Part shown: positions 35,994-44,755 of the stretch, piece after piece
Layout: each line of letters starts with the position of its first letter
Numbering within the stretch: position 1 is the first letter of the stretch
Origin: Saprospiraceae bacterium
Lineage (GTDB): Bacteria > Bacteroidota > Bacteroidia > Chitinophagales > Saprospiraceae
Direction of reading: 5' to 3'
Assembly (NCBI GenBank): GCA_016787525.1
Contig: JAEUUP010000047.1
Coordinates: forward strand, 84,639 to 148,638
Length of the DNA stretch: 64,000 bases
The notes under the pieces: model-generated
Database searches by the model: none
What the model was told of the DNA's origin: nothing
The model's input: only the letters and a program-made list of their open reading frames with translations
Translations under genes and position numbers: made by a program

Positions 35994-38264
35994 ATGAAAC
36001 CAACACCTTTTTGCATTGTTTTATCTCTATTTTGTTATTTGACAAAAAATATTGCACAACAAAATACCTTTAAACCTGCTGCAAGTCCCGAGATACACAT
36101 CAAAAAAACCACGACTAAAATCACGCTCGACGGCAAATTAGACGAAATAGATTGGCAAAAAGCAGAGCAGTCGTCGCCTTTTTGGGAGAGCATACCCTAC
36201 GACACATCGTTGGCAATCACCAAAACAGAAGTACGTTTGACATTCGATAACAACAATTTATACGTTGGTGCAAAATGTTATCAGAAAAAAAGTAGTTATA
36301 TCGTACAGTCCTTACGCCGTGATTTTCCGCCAGGTACGACCGATTTGTTTGGGTTGATTTTCGACCCTTTTTGTGATAAACAGAATGGCTTTAGCTTTGT
36401 CTCCAGCCCATTTGGGGTGCAACGCGAGGGTCTGATTGCCAATGGCAACGAGTTTTCGACAGATTGGGACAACAAATGGTTTGTTGAAGTACAAAATGAA
36501 CCCGAATTTTATACAGTTGAAATAGCTATTCCTTTCAAAACGTTGCGCTACAAAACGATTGATGGCGAAACCAATGTTTGGTTTGCCAATTTTTTCCGTT
36601 ACGACCAAAGTCGTACGCAAGCTGAACGTTCCAATTGGGCACCTTTACCGCGTTTTTCGAGTGGTAATAACGTTGCTTTCACAGGTAAATTGATTTGGGA
36701 CGATGCGCCACCTAAGCCTTCTGGGAGCAATATTTCGTTTATTCCCTATGTTTTAGGTGCTACAAGCAAGGATTTTGTCGCCGAAACTAAACCAAATACT
36801 GAGGGGGGTATCGGATTCGATGCAAAGGTTGCTATCACTTCGTCACTCAACTTGGATTTGACTGCAAACCCCGATTTTGCACAAGTAGAGGTGGACAGAC
36901 AACAAACAAATCTCAGTCGTTTTGAGCTATTTTACCCCGAAAGGCGACAGTTTTTTCTTGAAAATTCCGATTTGTTTGGCTCTTTTGGTTTTGAAAATGT
37001 CAATCCTCTTTTCTCAAGGCGCATCGGTTTAGCTTCCGATTCGGTAGGCAACGCTGTCAAAGTGCCTATTCTGGTAGGCGCACGATTGACTGGCAAATTG
37101 GACAAAAATTGGCGTATCGGGGTACTCGATATGCAGACCGATGGACGTAAAGATTTGAAAATCAACGCCTCCAATTTTTTCGCAACGGCTGTGCAACGTA
37201 AAGTATTCAGTCGTTCGACAGTCAATTTTTTATTTCTGAATAAACAAGATTTTGAATCCGATGCCAATGGCAAAAACACATGGTCTATAAATTCCAATGC
37301 GTTCAACCGAATCGTAGGCGTTGACTACAATTTGGCATCGAAAGATGGTTTGTGGCAAGGCAAAGCCTTCGTGCATCGTTCATTGACACCGACCCCTCAG
37401 TATCAGCCCTTTGCAGCGGCCGCAGCTATCGAATACAATAACACCAATTTCAATTTTTCGTCAAGTTTGGAAAGCGTAGGCAGTGGCTACGCAGGAAATG
37501 TCACAGGTTACGTACCTCGCAACAACTATTATCGCAGCGAACCCAACGTAAATTTTGTGTTTTATCCTAAATCTCAGCGTATCAATTCTGTGAGTTTGGG
37601 TATGGATGGCGATGTTTTTTGGCGACTTTCAGACAATCGTTTGACCGACTACGATTTTTCTCCTTTGGCATTTGATCTTGTTTTTCAAAATAATTCGGGC
37701 TTGAGTTTAGTGCCTATTCGTTGGGATTATACCTACCTTTTTGAACCTTTTGACCCCACCAATACAGGAGGCAAAGAATTGCCTCAAGGTACGACTTACA
37801 CCTATCGCAGCACCCGTTGGGCTTATGCGAGCAACTCTCGCCGTTTGTTTTCAGTCAAAATTCAAGGACGTTTTGGGCAATATTTCAATGGTAAAATCAA
37901 TGCTGTCAGTGCCTCATTCACCTACCGTTGGCAACCTTATGGCTTATTCAGTTTAGATGTAAATTACAACAAAATAAACCTGCCAACAGGCTATAATGAC
38001 CGCCAATTGCTCCTTATTGGGCCTCGTTTCGACTTTTCGTTCACGCGGAGTGTGTTTTTTACAACCTTTTTGCAATACAACAATCAAATCAACAATGTCA
38101 ATCTGAATGCCCGTTTCCAATGGCGTTTTGCGCCCGTCAGTGACTTGTTTCTTGTTTATACGCAAAACTATTTTGCAGAAGACGATACGCTCGCAGGTTA
38201 TCGGTCTTTTGATGCCAAAAATCGTGCTTTGGTGTTAAAATGTACATATTGGCTCAATCTTTGA
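35994..38264 (+). CDS. DUF5916 outer membrane protein with CBM9-like N-terminal domain
   Basis: 756 residues. A signal peptide (MKPTPFCIVLSLFCYLTKNIAQ) precedes a carbohydrate-binding family 9-like domain (ITLDGKLDEIDWQKAEQ, TEVRLTFDNNNLYVGAKCY, about residues 45-230). The rest is DUF5916, a large barrel typical of Bacteroidetes: NLDLTANPDFAQVEVDRQQTNL, SRFELFYPERRQFFLENSDLF, and many aromatic beta strands to a C-terminal aromatic-rich end. It should sit in the outer membrane; its substrate is unknown, though the N-terminal domain suggests polymer binding. Two 10-mer copies (36797 TEG, 37393 PQY). Confidence 0.88.
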   Translation: MKPTPFCIVLSLFCYLTKNIAQQNTFKPAASPEIHIKKTTTKITLDGKLDEIDWQKAEQSSPFWESIPYDTSLAITKTEVRLTFDNNNLYVGAKCYQKKSSYIVQSLRRDFPPGTTDLFGLIFDPFCDKQNGFSFVSSPFGVQREGLIANGNEFSTDWDNKWFVEVQNEPEFYTVEIAIPFKTLRYKTIDGETNVWFANFFRYDQSRTQAERSNWAPLPRFSSGNNVAFTGKLIWDDAPPKPSGSNISFIPYVLGATSKDFVAETKPNTEGGIGFDAKVAITSSLNLDLTANPDFAQVEVDRQQTNLSRFELFYPERRQFFLENSDLFGSFGFENVNPLFSRRIGLASDSVGNAVKVPILVGARLTGKLDKNWRIGVLDMQTDGRKDLKINASNFFATAVQRKVFSRSTVNFLFLNKQDFESDANGKNTWSINSNAFNRIVGVDYNLASKDGLWQGKAFVHRSLTPTPQYQPFAAAAAIEYNNTNFNFSSSLESVGSGYAGNVTGYVPRNNYYRSEPNVNFVFYPKSQRINSVSLGMDGDVFWRLSDNRLTDYDFSPLAFDLVFQNNSGLSLVPIRWDYTYLFEPFDPTNTGGKELPQGTTYTYRSTRWAYASNSRRLFSVKIQGRFGQYFNGKINAVSASFTYRWQPYGLFSLDVNYNKINLPTGYNDRQLLLIGPRFDFSFTRSVFFTTFLQYNNQINNVNLNARFQWRFAPVSDLFLVYTQNYFAEDDTLAGYRSFDAKNRALVLKCTYWLNL

Positions 38265-38280
38265 TAGTACCTAAAAAATA

Positions 38281-38310
38281 CATCGTCGAGGTGCATCCTC
38301 GACGATGTTG
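38281..38310 (+). terminator. Terminator after the DUF5916 gene
   Basis: Perfect 11-base stem CATCGTCGAGG (38281-38291) with 38297-38307 and a five-base loop. No long T run follows. Confidence 0.65.
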
Positions 38311-38540
38311 ACCAATCGAAATTATTAACCATAACTGCTCACCACATTATATTTTTCGGACAATAAAAAGGTCATTAACAACCTTTTAACGTTACTCTCA
38401 GTCATAAAACAACTAAAACCACGTTATTATGTCATAAAAACTGCAAAACGTGAACAATTTGCTGAATAATTGTTTACTCTTTTGCGACTTCGTCCGAAAG
38501 GCAAAAATCAAACATGTATCATCTTTTAAATTCTTAACAA

Positions 38541-39230
38541 ATGAAATTTCTGAGAAAACTTCTGATTCCGTTGTTCATTCTTGCCCCCCTCAGTATTAGC
38601 ACACTCATAGCACAACCAATGGCTGTCAAAACAGATATGACAGATGCTAAAGCAAAATCCATACTCGACAAAGTTAAAAAGCAGTATGATGGCTACTCTT
38701 CACTTGAATCTAACTTCAAAGTGGAATATAAACTTGCAGAACAACCGAAACCTAATGTTATGACAGGCAAAGTCTATCAACAAGGCGAAAGTTTTCGCGC
38801 TGAAATGGGTAAAGACTTTGCGATGAGCAATGGCAGAATACTTTGGCAAAAATCTGGCAATGCTGTACAAATCAAAAATGCCAACAGCAAGGATGCCAAC
38901 GACTTAATGACACCAAAAACGCTAATGCGGATGTACGAAAAAAATGAATTTTCATTCGGTATCACAGGTGAGTCAGCAGAAGGGTGGAGCAAGAAAGCCA
39001 TCATCTTGACTGGAAAACCCAACAAACGCAGCGAATTTACCAAAATTGTGATTGCTATTGACCAAAAAACAAATCATATCGTTAGTGTCACAGCTTTTGA
39101 ACGCGACCAATCTCGCTCAAAAGTGATACTTGAGCCACCTGTTTTAAACCAAAAATATGCTGATACGATGTTTAATTTCGATAAATCGAAATATCCAGGT
39201 GTCAAAATTCAGGATTTGCGTGTAGACTAA
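38541..39230 (+). CDS. lolA: LolA-like outer membrane lipoprotein carrier protein
   Basis: 229 residues with signal peptide (MKFLRKLLIPLFILAPLSISTLIAQ). The mature part follows LolA: AKSILDKVKKQYDGYSSLESNFKVEY, MTGKVYQQGESFRAEMG, GRILWQKSGNAVQI, KKAIILTGKPN and IVIAIDQKTNHIVSVTAFERD. LolA ferries lipoproteins across the periplasm. Notably, the 10-mer at 38586 lies inside the signal peptide, encoding Pro-Leu-Ser. The upstream 276 bases hold a terminator and two similar segments (ACGTTA, then GTCATAAAA, near 38390 and 38421) but no clear promoter. Confidence 0.88.
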   Translation: MKFLRKLLIPLFILAPLSISTLIAQPMAVKTDMTDAKAKSILDKVKKQYDGYSSLESNFKVEYKLAEQPKPNVMTGKVYQQGESFRAEMGKDFAMSNGRILWQKSGNAVQIKNANSKDANDLMTPKTLMRMYEKNEFSFGITGESAEGWSKKAIILTGKPNKRSEFTKIVIAIDQKTNHIVSVTAFERDQSRSKVILEPPVLNQKYADTMFNFDKSKYPGVKIQDLRVD

Positions 39231-39253
39231 CTAAATCTAATAGGTGAAAATAT

Positions 39254-39290
39254 AATAGCGACGATAGATGAAATCTGTCGTCGCTATTCT
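39254..39290. terminator. Terminator between lolA and the PH-like gene
   Basis: Stem AATAGCGACGA (39254-39264) with 39278-39288, extended by a further five pairs with one G-T, small loop, then TCTTGTTT. Confidence 0.75.
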
Positions 39291-39361
39291 TGTTTAGGCG
39301 AATAGCCTTTATATCCTCCTTGTGGCATTTTGGGAAAAATGGCTATAAAATTAATTCGACC

Positions 39362-39751
39362 TCAAACAATCTCAATACGTGGATTGCGCTGCACGAGGTC
39401 ATGTACAAACTTATCAGCTTCATGCACGCGTTTGATGATATCATCTTCTTTTTCAAGCGAAATCAGAACCGATTTGCCAACTCGTTTCACACTCGTCACA
39501 TCCACAAGGCTAACAGCAAAATCCACCTGACGCTCTTTTTTGCGGTCAAAACAATACTTAATTTGATTGTTTTCAATTAAAAAGTACCCCCTCAGTGTCA
39601 GTGCTACGACAAAGGCTGGTAGAAAACTCAAAAAAATTAAAAACAGCAAAAGCCAACCATTACTTATCACACCAAAGAAAATGGTCGAAAGCACAAAACC
39701 AATGCCCATCCAAGGCCCCCAATTGGTCGAAGTGTAATATCGTTTTTCCAT
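39362..39751 (-). CDS. Small membrane protein with bacterial PH-like domain
   Basis: 129 residues from ATG 39751; an ATG at 39787 lies in front of the candidate -7 box and is rejected. Two adjacent hydrophobic segments (MGIGFVLSTIFFGVIS and LLLFLIFLSFLPAFVVALTL) are followed by a short beta domain (YFLIENNQIKYCFDRKKERQVDF, SVLISLEKEDDIIKRVHE) resembling bacterial PH domains. Role unknown. A one-mismatch copy of the 10-mer (39588) encodes the LRG of TLRGYF. Confidence 0.65.
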   Translation of the reverse strand: MEKRYYTSTNWGPWMGIGFVLSTIFFGVISNGWLLLFLIFLSFLPAFVVALTLRGYFLIENNQIKYCFDRKKERQVDFAVSLVDVTSVKRVGKSVLISLEKEDDIIKRVHEADKFVHDLVQRNPRIEIV

Positions 39752-39768
39752 TTCGTTTTTTTTATTTG

Positions 39769-39776
39769 CAAAGATA
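39769..39776 (-). promoter_or_regulatory. Candidate -7 promoter box for the PH-like gene
   Basis: Reverse strand TATCTTTG, matching TAnnTTTG, 17 bases upstream of ATG 39751. Confidence 0.4.
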
Positions 39777-39840
39777 CAACGGTTCAAAGTATTGAAAAAC
39801 TTTGCGCTTAACTATCTTCGTGTCACATAAAAATGAGGTT

Positions 39841-41058
39841 ATGAATCCAAATATCGAACGGCTTTACGCCATCGCTCAAAAACCTGCACGGCACATCATC
39901 GGTTTGATGTCAGGTACTTCTATGGATGGTCTTGATGTGGCTTTGGTGCGCATCGAAGGCAGTGGACAACAAACTAAAGTTCAGCTTCTCGACTTCGAGA
40001 CAGTAGCCTATACTGAGGGGGTGAAAAATGAAATTACAAAAGTATTTGCTAAAAAAACAATTGATTTTCAACATCTGACATTGCTCAATGCGTGGATTGG
40101 GCGACTGCACGGCGATATGATTTTGACCTGCTTAGAAAAATGGCAACGAGAGACCAAAGACATAGATCTGATAGCAAGCCATGGACAAACAGTTTTTCAT
40201 GCACCTAAAATTTTACATGGTCTGGCAGAGTTTCCGAATGCGACCCTACAAATTGGCGATGGCGACCACATTGCAGTGACCACAGGTATCACAACATTGA
40301 GCGATTTTCGACAAAAACATGTGGCTGCGGGAGGAGAAGGCGCACCTTTAGCCGTCTATGGTGACTATTTTATCTTTTCCGACCGTTTAGAAAATCGTCT
40401 GATGCTCAATATGGGCGGTATTGCGAACTTTACGTACTTACCCGCTTCGCTTGATGCCTCGGAAGTATTTGTCACCGATACAGGACCCGGCAATACGCTA
40501 CTTGATGCGTTTACAAAGCGGTATTTTCCTGAAAAAAGCTATGATAAAGATGCCGAAATTGCACGAACTGGCTCGGTTATACCAACATTATTGCAGATTT
40601 TGAAACAAGATGATTTCTTTCAAAAACCTTTTCCTAAAACGACTGGTCCAGAATTATTCAGTATCTCTTATGTCGAAAAAGCTATGAGCCAATTGGAATA
40701 CCCCCCCTCAGTAAATGACCTCTTAGCGACTTTAACCCGCTTTTCGGCAGAGACTATTGCCGAGACGATGCTGACATTATTTGAACAAAAAAGTTTTGAC
40801 AAGGAAACCATCAAAAGTTTCACTATCTATATGAGTGGTGGTGGTATGCACAATCCTTTGTTGGTCAGTCATTTACAAGAGTTACTGCCCGATATTGCTT
40901 TCAAAAAAACAGATTCGTTAGGTATTAATGGTGATGCTAAAGAGGCAGTTCTGTTTGCCTTATTAGCCAATGAGTGCGTGGCGGGCGGTACGACACATTT
41001 CGGTAGTCGCGAAGGTGTACCCAGTATTTCGATGGGTAAAATCTCTTTTCCAACCTAA
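39841..41058 (+). CDS. anmK: Anhydro-N-acetylmuramic acid kinase
   Basis: 405 residues from ATG 39841; an earlier in-frame ATG at 39802 adds 13 residues absent from the family. AnmK phosphorylates and opens anhydro-MurNAc, the cell-wall recycling product of lytic transglycosylases, which links it to mltA at 50765. Motifs: GLMSGTSMDGLDVALV (ATP/phosphate loop), ASHGQTVFH, LNMGGIANFTYL, DTGPGNTLLDAF and the C-terminal YMSGGGMHNPLL. First of a probable operon with the channel-like gene 17 bases downstream. Two 10-mer copies (40011 TEG, 40704 PSV). Confidence 0.94.
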   Translation: MNPNIERLYAIAQKPARHIIGLMSGTSMDGLDVALVRIEGSGQQTKVQLLDFETVAYTEGVKNEITKVFAKKTIDFQHLTLLNAWIGRLHGDMILTCLEKWQRETKDIDLIASHGQTVFHAPKILHGLAEFPNATLQIGDGDHIAVTTGITTLSDFRQKHVAAGGEGAPLAVYGDYFIFSDRLENRLMLNMGGIANFTYLPASLDASEVFVTDTGPGNTLLDAFTKRYFPEKSYDKDAEIARTGSVIPTLLQILKQDDFFQKPFPKTTGPELFSISYVEKAMSQLEYPPSVNDLLATLTRFSAETIAETMLTLFEQKSFDKETIKSFTIYMSGGGMHNPLLVSHLQELLPDIAFKKTDSLGINGDAKEAVLFALLANECVAGGTTHFGSREGVPSISMGKISFPT

Positions 41059-41075
41059 TTTTTAGATTTGTTGAC

Positions 41076-41483
41076 ATGAAAAATAAAAAAGCAACGACAC
41101 TTTCAATCATGGATTTTGAACACAAAGGACAACCGATTGCTTCGCCCGAAGCCTATCGCGAACGTTTGATCAAATACTTTTTGATTGCCATGACCTTACT
41201 GACTTTTTCACTGTTCATCGGCACTGTGGGCTATTGGTATTTTGGGCAGCAAAATGTCAAAGCCGACAAACCCTCATGGGTGGATGCGTTTCTGTGTGCT
41301 TCGATGATTTTGACAGGTATGGGACCCATTGGCACGATCGAGACTGATGCTGGAAAAATCTTTTCTGCCATCTATGCCATCTATAGTGGTGTCACATTCC
41401 TTTCGGTGATGGGGATTTTTTTTGCCCCTATTGTTCATCGTTTTTTGCACTTGATGCACATTGACGAACAAGACTCAGAGTGA
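41076..41483 (+). CDS. Two-TM channel-like membrane protein lacking a canonical selectivity filter
   Basis: 135 residues. A hydrophobic helix (LIKYFLIAMTLLTFSLFIGTVGYWYF), a loop, a re-entrant-like segment (SWVDAFLCASMILTGMGPIG) and a second helix (IFSAIYAIYSGVTFLSVMGIFFAPIVHRFLH) reproduce the order TM1, pore loop, TM2 of Ion_trans_2 potassium channels. The position of the TxGYG filter reads LTGMGPIG, so potassium selectivity is doubtful. No regulatory RCK domain is attached. It may be a divergent channel or a structural relative. Located 17 bases after anmK and 71 bases before the M20 gene. Confidence 0.6.
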   Translation: MKNKKATTLSIMDFEHKGQPIASPEAYRERLIKYFLIAMTLLTFSLFIGTVGYWYFGQQNVKADKPSWVDAFLCASMILTGMGPIGTIETDAGKIFSAIYAIYSGVTFLSVMGIFFAPIVHRFLHLMHIDEQDSE

Positions 41484-41554
41484 CGCTGAGTTACAGCAGT
41501 CCGAAAAACTGCCATTTTTTACCTTTTTGCAAATATTAAAAATCAATCAGAATT

Positions 41555-43099
41555 ATGAAAAATACATTTTTGGTACTGCTTTTCTCCTGTTTTTTCGCTT
41601 TTTTACTGAGGGGGCAAAATACACCGCTCAATAAAGTGACGGCTTTTCATCAAAAAAACAAATATGCTTTGTTGAATGAATATGCCCAATTTTTATCATT
41701 GCCCAATACGATGAACGACACCGCATCGCTTGCCGACAATGCGCGATTCATCGCAGATATGATGAAAAAACGAGGCATCGAAAACGTTCAACTCTTGCAT
41801 GGTACGTCAAAAGGAACGATTCCCGCAGTTTTTGGTGAAGTCAAAGTGCCAAACGCCACTACAACTCTTGTGTTTTACGCTCATTACGATGGTCAACCTG
41901 TCAATCCTGAAAAATGGGCTGAAGGTTTATCGCCTTTCAAGCCTCAAATGACGACGAACTCGTTGGATAAAGGAGGCAAATTCATTGATTTTCCTACACA
42001 AAACACACCCCTCAGTATGGACTATCGCATTTATGGACGTTCATCATCTGACGACAAAGCAGGTGTTTTTGCTATCATCAATGCTTATGATGCTTTGCGC
42101 CAGAATGGTTTGACCCCCTCAGTAAATGTGAAATTTTTGTTTGAAGGTGAAGAAGAAAAAGGCTCGACGCATCTAAACGAGATTTTGGATAAAAATAAAA
42201 CGCTCCTGAAAGCAGATATGTGGATTATTGCAGATGGTCCCCTTCATGCGTCGGGTCGCAAGCAGATTGTATTCGGTGTGCGTGGCGATGTGAATATGAA
42301 TGTGACCGTTTACGGTGCAAAACGCCCTTTGCATTCGGGCAATTATGGCAATTGGGCACCCAATCCTGCATGGAAACTGACACGCTTGCTGGCGACGATG
42401 AAAGATGATAATGGTCGTGTGCTGATTGATGGTTTTTATGACGATGTGACCCCCCTCAGTAAATTGGAGCGCGAAGCCCTTGCGGCTATTCCTGACCCAG
42501 CCCCAATGATGCAAAAAGAATTGGCATTTGCCCAAGCAGAAAGCACCGAACGGACGTTTTTGGAATCCATCACCACTTTGCCAACACTCAACATCAACGG
42601 CATCGTCAGTGCCAATGTGGGTAAATTAGCCTCGAATATCATCCCAATCATGGCAACGGTAACGCTTGATTTGAGGCTTGTGAAAGGGAATAATTGGGAA
42701 AAACAGGTACAAAAAGTCATCAAACACATCAAAAAACAAGGTTTTGAAGTTTTCGACCGTGAACCAACAAACGAAGAGCGGCTCAAATTCCCGAATATCG
42801 CGACTGTGAAAGTCGGAACAGGTTACAACGCCCAGCGTACTTCGATGGACTTGCCTTTGGCACAAAGAGTCATAAAAGCAGTGCAAAACTCGACTAAAGA
42901 ATCTGTGATTTTGATGCCTTCGGCAGGTGGCAGTTTGCCTTTGTATCTGTTTGAAGAAGTGTTGAACACACCACCTTTGACCGTTCCTGTGGTGAATTAT
43001 GACAATAATCAACATGGTGAAAACGAAAATCTGCGGATTGGCTGTCTTTTTGACGGTATTGAAACCATGGCAGCAATTATGTTATTGCCAACAAAATAA
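41555..43099 (+). CDS. M20 family metallopeptidase (dipeptidase-like), secreted
   Basis: 514 residues with signal peptide (MKNTFLVLLFSCFFAFLLRGQ). M20/M25/M40 landmarks: VFYAHYDGQP (metal His and catalytic Asp), GRSSSDDKAGVFA (metal Asp), FEGEEEKGS (catalytic Glu and metal Glu), IADGP, and a C-terminal metal-binding HGENEN. It should hydrolyse di- or short peptides in the periplasm. The end of the signal peptide (LRG) is encoded by a 10-mer copy (41604), and three more copies follow (42008, 42115, 42452), all in the same orientation within 450 bases, the densest cluster in the window. Confidence 0.9.
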   Translation: MKNTFLVLLFSCFFAFLLRGQNTPLNKVTAFHQKNKYALLNEYAQFLSLPNTMNDTASLADNARFIADMMKKRGIENVQLLHGTSKGTIPAVFGEVKVPNATTTLVFYAHYDGQPVNPEKWAEGLSPFKPQMTTNSLDKGGKFIDFPTQNTPLSMDYRIYGRSSSDDKAGVFAIINAYDALRQNGLTPSVNVKFLFEGEEEKGSTHLNEILDKNKTLLKADMWIIADGPLHASGRKQIVFGVRGDVNMNVTVYGAKRPLHSGNYGNWAPNPAWKLTRLLATMKDDNGRVLIDGFYDDVTPLSKLEREALAAIPDPAPMMQKELAFAQAESTERTFLESITTLPTLNINGIVSANVGKLASNIIPIMATVTLDLRLVKGNNWEKQVQKVIKHIKKQGFEVFDREPTNEERLKFPNIATVKVGTGYNAQRTSMDLPLAQRVIKAVQNSTKESVILMPSAGGSLPLYLFEEVLNTPPLTVPVVNYDNNQHGENENLRIGCLFDGIETMAAIMLLPTK

Positions 43100-43104
43100 C
43101 AAGG

Positions 43105-43812
43105 CTAATTTTTTTTATAATCTTCAATATTCAACTGAATATCGCAGAAGTCATAATCGTGTTCGATATTAGAAGCAACAATGGTCAAACGATGCGTCCC
43201 CTCAGTAAAGCGACTCATCAGTTGACGATACCATGCCACACCTTGGGCATCGAGGTTGGTCGTAGGTTCATCGAGTAGGAGGATAGGAGAGTTTGAGCAA
43301 ATCGCGAGTGCCAATTTCAGACGTTGTTTCATACCTGATGAGAAGTAACGTATTTCCTTATGGCGTGATTTTTCAAAACCTAAAATTTCGATTAAGTCAT
43401 TGATTTTGAGTGACTTACTGAGGGGTTTGAATGTTGTGTGAAATTGAATCATTTCAGTCAAAGTCAGTTCTTCAATCAAATCAATATAAGGTGCGGCGTA
43501 GCTGATGTGTTTATAAATATCGTCTTCGTCTTGTGCTTTTTCGTTGATAAAAAACTGGATTTTACCAGTAGAAGGGCTTAAATGACCACTCAGTATTTTC
43601 ATCAAAGTTGATTTGCCAGAGCCATTTGAGCCAAGTAGAGCATAGCGTTTAGAATTGTCGAAGGTTGTCGAAATATTTTTGAAAATCCAATCGTATCGAA
43701 AGCGTTTACCTACGCCTTCAAGCTGAATGTGTATTTTATCAACGGTTGTTTCTACTTGTTCTGACACCCCCTCAGTATTTTGGATATTTTGGATTAAATA
43801 ATTGACAGTCAA
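43105..43812 (-). CDS. ABC transporter ATP-binding protein
   Basis: 235 residues. Walker A LLGSNGSGKSTLM, signature FSSGMKQRLKLALAI, Walker B PILLLDEPTTNLD, and a switch histidine replaced in the ending IVASNIEHDYDFC. No permease gene is adjacent, so it belongs to a transporter assembled from elsewhere. Position after lpxA suggests envelope traffic, but this is inference; small ABC ATPases after lpxA are common in Bacteroidetes. The first 25 residues (including a 10-mer copy at 43768) look less conserved, so translation may begin later. Other copies at 43198 and 43416. Converges on the M20 gene with five bases between. Confidence 0.9.
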   Translation of the reverse strand: MTVNYLIQNIQNTEGVSEQVETTVDKIHIQLEGVGKRFRYDWIFKNISTTFDNSKRYALLGSNGSGKSTLMKILSGHLSPSTGKIQFFINEKAQDEDDIYKHISYAAPYIDLIEELTLTEMIQFHTTFKPLSKSLKINDLIEILGFEKSRHKEIRYFSSGMKQRLKLALAICSNSPILLLDEPTTNLDAQGVAWYRQLMSRFTEGTHRLTIVASNIEHDYDFCDIQLNIEDYKKN

Positions 43813-43857
43813 ATACTTAAAAAAATGGACGACTTTTGTGCCATGGTTTTCAAATGC

Positions 43858-44658
43858 TTAATTTTGCTTGTCTTTTGATGCTCTAAACCCTTTGATTAAA
43901 CCACGTGTAGATTGATTGACAAAATCGAGGATTTTCGTTTTTTCCGTAGTATCAGGCACTGTTTCTGAGATGACATTGACAGCCTGAGTCAAATTGTGAC
44001 CCCTAACAAATAAAATACGGTAAACATCGCGAATATTATCAATCTGGTTGGGTGAAAAACCGCGTCTGACTAAACCCACTCGATTGACACCTGCATAAGA
44101 CAGCGGATTGCGCGCGGCCAGCACAAAAGGCGGAACATCGCGCGGCACAAGTGAGCCGCCGCCGATGAACGCATCGTTGCCAATTTTCACAAATTGATGA
44201 ACCGCAACCATGCCTCCTAACCGAGCAAAATCGCCGATTTCGATATGCCCTGCCAGCGTCACGTTGTTTGCTAAAACGACATTGTCGCCAATGACACAAT
44301 CGTGTGCGACATGAGCATAAGCCATGACCAAACAGTTTTTACCTATCACAGTTTTCCACGTGGCAGTTGTACCAATATTGACTGTACAATACTCGCGCAA
44401 AATGGTATTGTCACCGATTTCGAGTAAAGTTCGTTCTCCTTTATATTTTAAGTCTTGTGGCGTCGAACCAACAATAGCTCCTTGAAAAACCTTGCAGTTG
44501 CGCCCCATGCGCACGCCGTCCATGATGCTGACGTGCGGAGCAATCCATGTACCATCTCCGATGACCACATCGGCAGCAATGGTTGTAAATGGGCCAATCG
44601 TTACGTCTTTTCCGATTTTGGCATCGGGATGAATGACACTTAGTTGGTGGATATTCAT
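43858..44658 (-). CDS. lpxA: UDP-N-acetylglucosamine acyltransferase
   Basis: 266 residues from ATG 44658; longer upstream frames are spurious. First enzyme of lipid A biosynthesis, transferring a hydroxyacyl chain to UDP-GlcNAc. The hexapeptide repeats of the left-handed beta helix are obvious (IGKDVTIGPFTTIAADVVIGDG), the catalytic His lies in AYAHVAHDCVIGD, and GGMVAVHQFVKIG with the helical C-terminal domain (IDNIRDVYRILF) completes it. Operon: lpxC-fabZ, 97 bases, lpxA, 45 bases, ABC ATPase. No 10-mer copy in this gene. Confidence 0.96.
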   Translation of the reverse strand: MNIHQLSVIHPDAKIGKDVTIGPFTTIAADVVIGDGTWIAPHVSIMDGVRMGRNCKVFQGAIVGSTPQDLKYKGERTLLEIGDNTILREYCTVNIGTTATWKTVIGKNCLVMAYAHVAHDCVIGDNVVLANNVTLAGHIEIGDFARLGGMVAVHQFVKIGNDAFIGGGSLVPRDVPPFVLAARNPLSYAGVNRVGLVRRGFSPNQIDNIRDVYRILFVRGHNLTQAVNVISETVPDTTEKTKILDFVNQSTRGLIKGFRASKDKQN

Positions 44659-44755
44659 TTTTGTTCTCGGTGAGTGACTATCGGTTAGTAGGTAGGAAAG
44701 AAGGTTTGGTTTGTAACTTCTTAATCGCCAATAACTAATAAGCAATCACTATTTT

